NCBI GenBank assembly: GCA_965199935.1
Contig: CBDATD010000002.1
Location: 372,001-436,000 of the forward strand
Direction of reading: 5' to 3'
DNA: 64,000 bases
Origin: JAPPLG01 sp965199935
GTDB taxonomy: Bacteria > Bdellovibrionota > Bdellovibrionia > Bdellovibrionales > UBA1609
How positions within the stretch are numbered: the stretch's first letter is position 1; the number at the start of each line of letters is the position of its first letter. Positions 54,064 through 62,100 of the stretch are shown here, piece after piece. Under the pieces are notes generated by a model. The model made no database searches, was not told the origin of the DNA, and saw nothing but the letters and a program-made list of their open reading frames with translations. Both the position numbers and the translations under genes were made by a program.

Positions 54064-54696
54064 TTATGAAAAAGATCTGGGTTTGAAGTCTTTAGAATTG
54101 ACAATGCTGGCGCTGCCCCCTACAGCTCTAATCACAAACAGCCTTTGCTCTTCTGCATAGCCTTTTGAGTCTCCTCTAGCTTTCAAGTACGCAACAGCTC
54201 CATACACTTTCTTATCTCTGTACTCCGGCCTCCACTTTTTAAAATTTTCAAGTTTTCCTACAAAACGCTTCACATCTCTCAAACTCAAAGTCGTTTTAAC
54301 TTCTACAACAACAATTTCTGCTCCATTGACAGCTATAATATCAAACTCCGTTTCCTCTCCATTGTACCGTCCTGCTAAATTGGTGAGTGTGGCTTCCACA
54401 GGAATTTGCCTCTCCTTTAAAAGTTTAATCAAGTCTCCCTCGACAAGGCTTTCCATAAGTTTTCCCCACTGCCCTGTAAATAACTCGTTAAGCTCTTTAA
54501 TTCTTTGATCCGTTTTCCGCATCATTTTATCTGTCTCCGCAGACATAGACTTGATGTACCGGTCTGTCTCTTTCATTTGTTTGGAAGTCTCCTCTATTTT
54601 CCGATCGGTCTTCTGCATCTTCCGATCCGTCTCACGAAAGAGCTTCCAAATCTCAGCGATCTCTTTCTCAGATGAATATGTTTTTTGTACAGCCAT
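54064..54696 (-). CDS. Coiled-coil PD-(D/E)XK nuclease-like protein, copy A (210 aa)
   Basis: The N-terminal half is a coiled coil of repeated KxTDRKxxETSKQM and MRKTDQR modules. The C-terminal half has GEETEFDIIAVNGAEIVVVE followed by VKTTL, i.e. Asp...Glu-x-Lys of the PD-(D/E)XK fold, with an upstream Glu (ESLVEGDLIKLL). It resembles the DUF3782-type family common in cyanobacteria and other bacteria, whose function is not settled. It is tail-to-tail with the silent cassette. GGAGGGAA precedes the ATG. This copy has the fewest coil modules of three (210, 231 and about 245 codons). Confidence 0.75.
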   Translation of the reverse strand: MAVQKTYSSEKEIAEIWKLFRETDRKMQKTDRKIEETSKQMKETDRYIKSMSAETDKMMRKTDQRIKELNELFTGQWGKLMESLVEGDLIKLLKERQIPVEATLTNLAGRYNGEETEFDIIAVNGAEIVVVEVKTTLSLRDVKRFVGKLENFKKWRPEYRDKKVYGAVAYLKARGDSKGYAEEQRLFVIRAVGGSASIVNSKDFKPRSFS

Positions 54697-54840
54697 AGCA
54701 GTATTCCCTCCTTTATAGGTTACTTGAAATTTGAAGCTGTTTCAAATTCCATAAAAAGGACGTGCAAATTTTGTGACAGGTTTTTGTAAGTTCCTGTTTT
54801 TATTCATGTTTTATATAAAAAGAGGTTTTTTTCATAGATG
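54697..54840 (-). repeat. Nuclease-gene leader, one of four copies
   Basis: A conserved leader upstream of each nuclease-like start (others near 55845-55936, 56770-56929, 57930-58072, all +). In nuclease sense it contains CACAAAATTTGCACGTCC, a T run, then ATGGAATTTGAAACAGC reading a 10-codon peptide MEFETASNFK with stop, which also forms a hairpin (GAATTTGAA/TTCAAATTTC). The same CACGTCCTTTTTTATG context precedes the 67-aa ORF at 55531. Confidence 0.6.
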
Positions 54841-55018
54841 AAAAATCTCCAGAATAGGATTTTTGAAGACAGAAAACCATCCCTGCATACCCATCACCTG
54901 CGAAAGTACGAAATTCAGCGATTTCTCTTGTCAGCTCCGTCACTCGCTCCCGCATACGAATATCAGCTGGGGTTTTCAAATCGTTTAAATTTTCTAGTGA
55001 GTTTTTTCTTTTTTCCAT
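54800..55018 (-). CDS. Small hypothetical protein, 72 aa
   Basis: MEKRKNSLENLNDLKTPADI, then RMRERVTELTREIAEFRTFA and GYAGMVFCLQKSYSGDF. It is charged and helical in its first half. It follows the small lipoprotein gene on the same strand after about 100 bp and overlaps the nuclease leader. No ribosome site is evident. A corrupted version is present in 57730-57960. Function unknown. Confidence 0.4.
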   Translation of the reverse strand: MEKRKNSLENLNDLKTPADIRMRERVTELTREIAEFRTFAGDGYAGMVFCLQKSYSGDFSSMKKTSFYIKHE

Positions 55019-55119
55019 GAAAGTCGAAATATAGCTGCTCTTTATAATTCAGCAATTGAACATAAGCAAAATTCAGTGTGAAAAGTGGGGTTTTATTGAG
55101 ATAGTTTTATTTTATATGT

Positions 55120-55326
55120 TCAATATAATTTATGTTCAATTCGAGTCCTAACTTTTTTTTCTTCAGGACAGCACACAAGATGTTTCAGCTTGTCTCTTAT
55201 TTCCAGGTTTAGACGGTAATTGTCTGTTTTAGGTATGGTTTTCAAGCAACCCTTATCTTTTGAACAAACTTCTTTTGCACATCCCGTTTGAAATAAAAGA
55301 AAAGACCCAATTAAAAACCTTAACAT
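55120..55326 (-). CDS. Small Cys-rich lipoprotein
   Basis: 68 aa from ATG 55326: MLRFLIGSFLLFQTGC gives a lipobox-like signal (Gln at -3 is atypical), then KEVCSKDKGC, then HLVCCPEEKK. The Cys residues suggest disulfides. GGAGGTTAAG upstream serves as ribosome site and contains the stop of the preceding 67-aa ORF. Entry and lysis-type small lipoproteins can look like this, but no family was recognised. Confidence 0.55.
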   Translation of the reverse strand: MLRFLIGSFLLFQTGCAKEVCSKDKGCLKTIPKTDNYRLNLEIRDKLKHLVCCPEEKKVRTRIEHKLY

Positions 55327-55327
55327 C

Positions 55328-55531
55328 TTAACCTCCAAACCCTCCTAAAAAAGGCCCGTCAGGTAATTTATTAGGTTCTTTATAAGAGTCGCCACTTCTT
55401 TCAAGAGCAGGACAGTTTTCGCAAGAGTGATTCATCTTCCACATTCTTAAAGCCATTCTGTCAATGTCGTGAAAACTGTACTTTCTGGCTAATGGAACAA
55501 GGCTGTCCATAATTGTCAAACCAGGTTTCAT
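55328..55531 (-). CDS. Small hypothetical protein, 67 aa, upstream of the lipoprotein
   Basis: MKPGLTIMDSLVPLARKYSF, then HDIDRMALRMWKMNHSCENC and a Gly/Pro-rich end (KLPDGPFLGGFGG). Soluble, no signal peptide. Its stop lies 1 bp before the lipoprotein start, so the two are coupled. The same sequence reappears, altered, near 57185-57390. Function unknown. Confidence 0.5.
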   Translation of the reverse strand: MKPGLTIMDSLVPLARKYSFHDIDRMALRMWKMNHSCENCPALERSGDSYKEPNKLPDGPFLGGFGG

Positions 55532-55844
55532 AAAAAAGGACGTGCAAATTTGTGTCCAACTCTCTACATCGACACAAATATTTGAAAAACTGGGGTTCTA
55601 GAAGAGGGATTTAGCTTAAAAACACTTTCAAAGGCCTGTTTGTTGTAGAAAAGATCTTTTTGAGACATATCCAAATATCTGTGTCATGAACCAAAATTGA
55701 TCTTGAGTGTTCATTTTTGATCTTTTATTTCCTGAAAGGCATAAGATCAATTCTTAAAGAAATACTTTAAGTAAAGCTTGTATCTATCTTTAAATAATGA
55801 AAAATACTATGAAAAATTATATTGTAGTGAAAAAAGCATCTTCT
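55532..55844. other. Intergenic core between the divergent small-gene block and nuclease copy B
   Basis: AT-rich, no gene. It contains CACAAAT/ATTTGTG-type inverted repeats (55551-55575), ATCTTGAGTGTTCATTTTTGA, and long A/T runs. It must carry the promoter for the leftward small genes. Confidence 0.4.
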
Positions 55845-55936
55845 ACAAAAACCTGTCACAAAATTTGCACGTCCTTTTTTATGGAATTTGAAACAGCTTC
55901 AAATTTCAAGTAACCTATAAGGGAGGGAATACTGCT

Positions 55937-56675
55937 ATGGCTGTACAAAAAACATATTCATCTGAGAAAGAGATCGCTGAGATTTGGAAGCTCTTTCGTG
56001 AGACGGATCGGAAGATGCAGAAGACCGATCGGAAAATAGAGGAGACTTCCAAACAAATGAAAGAGACAGACCGGAAGGTGCAGGAGACTTCCAAACAAAT
56101 GAAAGAAACGGATCGGAAGATGCAGGAGACTTCCAAACAAATGAAAGAGACAGACCGGTACATCAAATCTATGTCTGCGGAGACAGATAAAATGATGCGG
56201 AAAACGGATCAAAGAATGCGGAAAACGGATCAAAGAATTAAAGAGCTTAACGAGTTATTTACAGGGCAGTGGGGGAAACTTATGGAAAGCCTTGTCGAGG
56301 GAGACTTGATTAAACTTTTAAAGGAGAGGCAAATTCCTGTGGAAGCCACACTCACCAACTTAGCAGGACGGTACAATGGAGAGGAAACGGAGTTTGATAT
56401 TATAGCTGTCAATGGAGCAGAAATTGTTGTTGTAGAAGTTAAAACGACTTTAAATTTGAGAGATGTGAAGCGTTTTGTAGGAAAACTTGCAAATTTTAAA
56501 AAGTGGAGGCCGGAGTACAGAGATAAGAAAGTGTATGGAGCTGTTGCGTACTTGAAAGCTAGAGGAGACTCAAAAGGCTATGCAGAAGAGCAAAGGCTGT
56601 TTGTGATTTAGAGCTGTAGGGGGTAGCGCCAGCATTGTCAATTCTAAGAATTTCAAACCCAGATCTTTTTCATAA
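55937..56675 (+). pseudogene. Nuclease-like protein copy B, frameshifted near the end
   Basis: Same protein as copies A and C with the longest coil (three KETDRKxQETSKQM modules and two MRKTDQR). One extra T at about 56609 (GTGATTTAGAG against GTGATTAGAG) creates a TAG and removes the last 21 residues (RAVGGSASIVNSKDF...). The PD-(D/E)XK core is upstream of the break, so a 224-aa product may still fold. The extra T could also be a sequencing or assembly error. Confidence 0.65.
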
Positions 56676-56700
56676 CTATACGTCTGGAAGTTTGCGCTGT

Positions 56701-56762
56701 CTCAAAACGCATGTCTGAGCTTTGAAAATTCATCTGCCTTTTTCTACGTGTAAAAGTGGCGG
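56701..56762 (+). repeat. Dispersed copy of the palindrome end at 35542-35791
   Basis: CTCAAAACGCATGTCTGAGC-TTTGAA followed by ATTCATCTGCCTTTTTCTACG matches the right arms and ends of the 35542-35791 element (both CTCAAAACGC... and the outer GTCTGCC...TACGT...AAAAG). It sits directly after nuclease copy B. Confidence 0.6.
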
Positions 56763-56929
56763 CCCCAGCCCTTTTGGAGATTTTTCATCTACGAAAAAGT
56801 CTCTTTTTATATAAAACATGAATAAAAACAGGAACTTACAAAAACCTGTCACAAAATTTGCACGTCCTTTTTTATGGAATTTGAAACAGCTTCGAATTTC
56901 AAGTAACCTATAAGGAGGGAATACTGCTA

Positions 56930-57880
56930 TGGCTGTACAAAAAACATATTCATCTGAGAAAGAGATCGCTGAGATTTGGAAGCTCTTTGGTTCATGACGG
57001 ATCAGATATTTGCAGAATACCGATCTGGAAAATAGAGGAATCTTTTCTACAACAAATGACAGAGACGGATTGAAAGATGTTTTTAAGCTAAATCGGATCT
57101 TCTAGAACCCCAGTTTTTCAAATAGTTATGTGTACGATGTAGAGCAGTGGGGACACAAATTATGGCACGTCCTTTTTTAGGGAAACCTGGTTTGACAATT
57201 AATGGACAGCCTTGTTCCATGTAGCCAGAAAGCCACAGTTTTCACGACACTTGAGCAGAATGGCTTTAAGAATGTGGAAGATGAATCGGACTCTTGCGAA
57301 AACTAGTCCTGCTCAATTGAGCAGAAGTGGCGACTCTTATAAAGAACCTAATAAATTACCTGACGGGCCTTTTTTAGGAGGGTTTGGAGGTTAAGATGTT
57401 AAGCGTTTTGTAATTGGAAAACTTGAAAATTTTATTTCAAACGTGGATGTGCAAAAGTACAGTTTGTTCAGAAAGTGTAAGGAGTTGTTGAAAACCATAC
57501 CTGAAAACTAGACAATTACCGTCTAAACCTGGAAATAAGCAGACAGAGCTGAAAGGCATCTTGTGTGATTAGAGCCTGAAGAAAAAAAAGTTAGGACTCA
57601 GAATTGAACATAAATTATATTGAACATATCAAACCCAAAACTATCTCAATAACTACCCCACTTCTGGTCACACTGAATTTTGCTGTATGTTCAATTGCTG
57701 AATTACTAACAGAGCAGCGTATATTTCGACTTTCATGGAAAAAAGCAAAAAACTCACTAGAAAATTTAAACGATTTGAAAACCCCAGCTGATATTCGTAT
57801 GCCGCAGAGCAAACTTTGACGGAGCTGTTTCAAAGCCGAAATCGTTTGAAACTCCATCGTGCCTTTCGCAGGTGATGGGT
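56930..57880 (+). other. Composite sequence: base-by-base blend of the nuclease gene and the small-gene block
   Basis: The first about 60 bp are the nuclease gene start (MAVQKTYSSEKEIAEIWKLF). From about 56990 the sequence alternates over 1-20 bp between two known sequences in register: the nuclease gene and the complement of 54840-55690. For example GACGGATC and AATAGAGGA are from the nuclease, CTTTTCTACAACAAA and TAGAACCCCAGTTTTTCAAA from the small-gene block; AGCGTTTTGTA and AAACTTGAAAATTTT from the nuclease, ATTTCAAACG from the block; GTGATTAGAGC from the nuclease, CTGAAGAAAAAAAAGTTAGG from the block. No intact gene is present. It is probably an assembly consensus of two arrangements and should not be annotated as coding. 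Confidence 0.7.
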
Positions 57881-59120
57881 ATGCAGGGATGGTTTTCTGT
57901 CTTCAAAAATCCTATTCTGGAGATTTTTCATCTATGAAAAAAACCTCTTTTTATATAAAACATGAATAAAAACAGGAACTTACAAAAACCTGTCACAAAA
58001 TTTGCACGTCCTTTTTATGGAATTTGAAACAGCTTCAAATTTCAAGTAACCTATAAAGGAGGGAATACTGCTATGGCTGTACAAAAAACATATTCATCTG
58101 AGAAAGAGATCGCTGAGATTTGGAAGCTCTTTCGTGAGACGGATCGGAAGATGCAGAAGACCGATCGGAAAATAGAGGAGACTTCTGAGCAGATGAAAGA
58201 GACGGACCGGAAGGTGCAGGAGACTTCCAAACAAATGAAAGAGACAGACCGGTACATCAAGTCTATGTCTGCGGAGACAGATAAAATGATGCGGAAAACG
58301 GATCAAAGAATGCGGAAAACGGATCGGAGAATCAAAGAGCTTAACGAGTTATTTACAGGGCAGTGGGGAAAACTTATGGAAAGCCTTGTCGAGGGAGACT
58401 TGATTAAACTTTTAAAGGAGAGGCAAATTCCTGTGGAAGCCACACTCACCAATTTAGCAGGACGGTACAATGGAGAGGAAACGGAGTTTGATATTATAGC
58501 TGTCAATGGAGCAGAAATTGTTGTTGTAGAAGTTAAAACGACTTTGAATTTGAGAGATGTGAAGCGTTTTGTAGGAAAACTTGAAAATTTTAAGAAGTGG
58601 AGGCCGGAGTACAGAGATAAGAAAGTGTATGGAGCGGTTGCGTACTTGAAAGCTAGAGGAGACTCAAAAGGCTATGCAGAAGAGCAAAGGCTGTTTGTGA
58701 TTAGAGCTGTAGGGGGCAGCGCCAGCATTGTCAATTCTAAAGACTTCAAACCCAGATCTTTTTCATAACTATACGTCTGGAAGCCGGCTCTGTGACACAT
58801 ACATGGAGCGGGGCTTAAGGGATGGTGCAGGTTTGGGAGCTGTAATTGATGCCGTCGTCATTGCAAAGATCGTTGTCAGTTAAATCAATGAGGTCCTTGT
58901 AATGGCCGCTGCACTGAGCGGGAATAGAGTAAAGGCTGTTTGGAGCTGGTAAAGTATTGCAGGCTGCATTTTTATCCCAATCCGTATCTTGATTTGTATC
59001 TCCAATAACTCCAATGGTGCCTGAGAGGTTGTTTGTGACGCCGTCATTGAAAGTGAAAGTGTATTTAGGGTTAAGTTTTTCCAAGCTCCAGCATCTGGAG
59101 TCAAGAGCATCCTCATCAAA
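57861..59120. repeat. Inverted repeat B, right copy (pairs with 53712-54907)
   Basis: Near-identical to the complement of the left copy, comprising leader, nuclease-like gene C, spacer, and the constant end of the large protein (DEDALDSRCWSLEKL to the stop). Confidence 0.85.
58073..58768 (+). CDS. Coiled-coil PD-(D/E)XK nuclease-like protein, copy C (231 aa)
   Basis: Intact copy with two coil modules of 14 residues and two of 7. The nuclease-like core is the same as copy A: VEGDLIKLLKERQIPVEATL, then EFDIIAVNGAEIVVVEVK. GGAGGGAA precedes the ATG. It is tail-to-tail with the large surface protein gene, 46 bp apart, exactly as copy A is with the silent cassette. A DNA-cleaving role in promoting recombination between the repeats is possible but is only an inference from location. 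Confidence 0.75.
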   Translation: MAVQKTYSSEKEIAEIWKLFRETDRKMQKTDRKIEETSEQMKETDRKVQETSKQMKETDRYIKSMSAETDKMMRKTDQRMRKTDRRIKELNELFTGQWGKLMESLVEGDLIKLLKERQIPVEATLTNLAGRYNGEETEFDIIAVNGAEIVVVEVKTTLNLRDVKRFVGKLENFKKWRPEYRDKKVYGAVAYLKARGDSKGYAEEQRLFVIRAVGGSASIVNSKDFKPRSFS

Positions 59121-62100
59121 TGTAATAGCCAGAGATTTAAAGTAAGTCTGAAAATAAGTCTTTGAGCCACAGCTGGAAGATAAACTGCTGTCCATATAAT
59201 TTTGGCTGTGAAGCTCCTTATTTATTCCAGAAATGCACGAACTAGTAGTAATAGCTGCAACCTTAGGAGTTGCACAAGTTTTCAATTCATTTAGTTTTGT
59301 TATTTCAGTTTCTAAAGCTGCTATTTCTGTGGTCAGTCTGTCTTTTTCATTGATTAAATTTGTTACTACAGTTTGTGCATTGTCAATAAGTGTACAGGCA
59401 ACTCTGCAGGAATTATTAGCTGTGCAGTCCTGAGGCGGTGTATCTGCACGACAATTTTCAACAAAACAACTTGATCTCCATGGGCATGAAGCTCGATTTG
59501 CCGGCTTCGGCCCACACCACAAACACTGTCCATCAGGAAATCTTCCTCCTGTAGCTGTACGGCGTCCAGGTTGGGAGCATGAGCCGGGGGTGCAAGCTGG
59601 GCAGGGTCGTGAGCAAGAGCTTTGGTTTTCATTTGTGATTCTTGTGAGTTCACTTCGTGCGTTAGGGAGGTCGGTGCTTGTAATGGTGTTTTTTCGATTC
59701 TCTTTAGTTGTTTTCTCCAGTTGGGCGGCTGTTATTCTATTATTAACGGCAGTGAGAGCGGTTTGAAAATGAGAGTTAGCATTGGAGCAGTTTTTGTTAT
59801 TGGGGTGGCAGGAGTTGGAAGCTCTCTGGGTTCTGGTGATGCCGATGCCGTGTGTGTTTCCGCCGATGGAGAGGGAGTCGTTGTTGTATCCCTTGACTAG
59901 GCAGTTTCCGACGGCTCTTCGTTTTTTTTCTCGTTTCCAGGCTCTGCAGAATTTATCTGTATTTTGGACATGTCTAGCGTTCATGTGGTGGTAGGCGATG
60001 AGGGGGATGATGGAGCGGATTCCTTTATTGATTTTAGGGAAATCGGAGGCTGTGAGGTTTTTAAGGTTTGAGGTTTCAGGGTTTGAGTGGAGTTTGAAGT
60101 AAGGGCTTTTGACGCCGCTGTTTTGGAGTGAGCTTTGGGAGTTGGAAGTGGTGAAAGAGCTGCAGTTTCCATTGGAGGGCCAGTTTCCGTCTTTTCCGAG
60201 GATCATTAAGGCCTGATGAAGATCGAGTTTACCCATGCTGTTGTTGTATCTGCAAAGTTTCAAGACGTTTTTGAATTCCGGCAGGGAATTAGCGGCTCTT
60301 AAGGCTAAGACGCTGAGAGGGCGGCCGTTTCTGCTTAAAACCCCTATGTCGCTCACAAGGTCGGTGTTGTTGTCCCTATTCTGACCAAGCTGAGTCAAGA
60401 GACTTGTCGCAGAGCTTGACTGTAAATTATTGTCAAATAGTATGGATGTGTTGGACGCCTCCTCAGACACTTTGTCCTTAGGGCATAAGATGCCCGCGGG
60501 TCTTGGAGAGTGCAGACAGCGCGGCTCCGATGCTGACGACGCCAGCAGGATATTCTCCCAGTCCGGCTTCCATGTCCAGCTTTTCGCCTTTGTCACCGTG
60601 CCATTGTCGCCCGTCGTACTTGCATCGCCGTCCGTGTTTGTGTCGTTTGGAACCAAACCCCCTATCCACGCCGCAGACGGAGAGGCCAGCTGATCATTCG
60701 TAAAGGCCATAATATTGTCATATTTGTTTGATTCCAGGTAATCATTAAAGGACATATCGTTGTAGTTGTAGCTCAATGCCCATTGGCGCTTGCCCCCGGC
60801 GAAAGCATTTTTCCAAAAAGGAATGCCGTCTGGAAACTTAAAAGGGTTTGGAAAAGGATAGCGTGGAGCATTCGGAGCCACGGCCTGCAAAGCTGAAGCC
60901 CAAAGCTCTCTAGAATCTGGAGGAGCAAAAACCCAGTATTCGGTTTCATCAAAAAAATCTCCGTCTGAATCACTATCTGTATTGAGAGCGCGGCAGTGAG
61001 TGTATCCGTGTTTCATCTCACTTCCCGCTGCGGAAGTTGTGACGAAAGCATTTTTATACGTATCCGCCTTAAGGTTTCTGCACAGGTAAGGATAAGATGT
61101 TGATCCTAAGTTTTTCTTTGCGTGTTGGATGCCTTTAAACGCCCAATGATGGATCAAAACCAAACGCCGATTTTCATCCAGAACAGCATTGGAAACACTT
61201 GGAAGAGCATCAACAATACTCTCAGACATTTTGATATAAGTGGGTCTGATGGGGCGGGAGCGGCCTAAAAACTGTCCTCTGGAGTAATCCTTAGGCAGTT
61301 CATTGAGGTCTTTGCTGGCATCATTGTTGTTTACGACTTTGACAGCATTTGCATCGTGAAAACTAATATTGTTAAAAGGCTCTCTGTGGAAATAAGCCCG
61401 GCGGTCTTTTTTATGAGTGTGCGCCTGCACCCAGCCTGAATGAAACATTCCTCCGGCATCCCTTTGGATGGGTACAAACACGCCTGCCTGTCCGGCAAGA
61501 CTGCTGTCTTTATGATCTCCCAGAAACGCAGAATACCTCGCATAATTTTCAAAAGTATAATATTTTTTCACGACCCCTTCATCACTTCTTGTCTCCAGAC
61601 TCAGATCTATTTTACCATCGCATTCAAGAAATTCTTTTACACTGAGGCCATCAGGCGGGGTTGGACTGCAGCCGGGCGACCCGTCTGTAATGTCCAGGTT
61701 ATAGGCCAAAGACAAACTGGGCAGTATGCCCTCTCTCCAGGCTCCGTCCTCGTCTGGGCTTCCGGCGAGCTGTCTTTCGCTTAAAGCCTGCTGGCAGTTT
61801 TTATGAGCTGATATGCTGTCAGAGTGGCCGCCTTTTAGTATTTGAGTTTTTCCGTCTAAGAAACAAGCGGACTTGTTGTTTAAGCTTCCTTTGTTATAGC
61901 CTCCGCTGTCCCCCGTGCCGCAGTCAACAGCCTGAAGACCGCTGGCGGCTGTTTTTAAACATTTTTTGCTGGGAGCCCCGCTGACCGCAGTCATATCTGG
62001 AGTGACGCTTATACTTTTTTCAACAGCGCATTCAGGGACAACCCCATCCAACGGCTCTGAAGAACGCGCCGCGTGCGATCCCGTATGAGTGTTAATCCCT

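Larger units (their letters stand above)
53712..54907. repeat. Inverted repeat B, left copy (pairs with 57861-59120)
   Basis: About 1.2 kb matching the complement of 57861-59120: the constant end of the cassette, the 46-bp intergenic spacer, the nuclease-like gene and its leader. The length difference of 64 bp is almost all explained by 21 extra codons in the right-hand nuclease gene. Confidence 0.85.

Noticed and set aside
55937..56240. Coil modules as a CRISPR-like or minisatellite array
   Set aside because: The repeats keep the reading frame of a coiled coil, have no spacers, and belong to a protein present in three copies.
56930..57880. A fourth nuclease pseudogene, and small frames at 57212-57394 and 57604-57819
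   Set aside because: The sequence is a fine-grained blend of two other regions of the window, so these frames are probably consensus artefacts, not genes.
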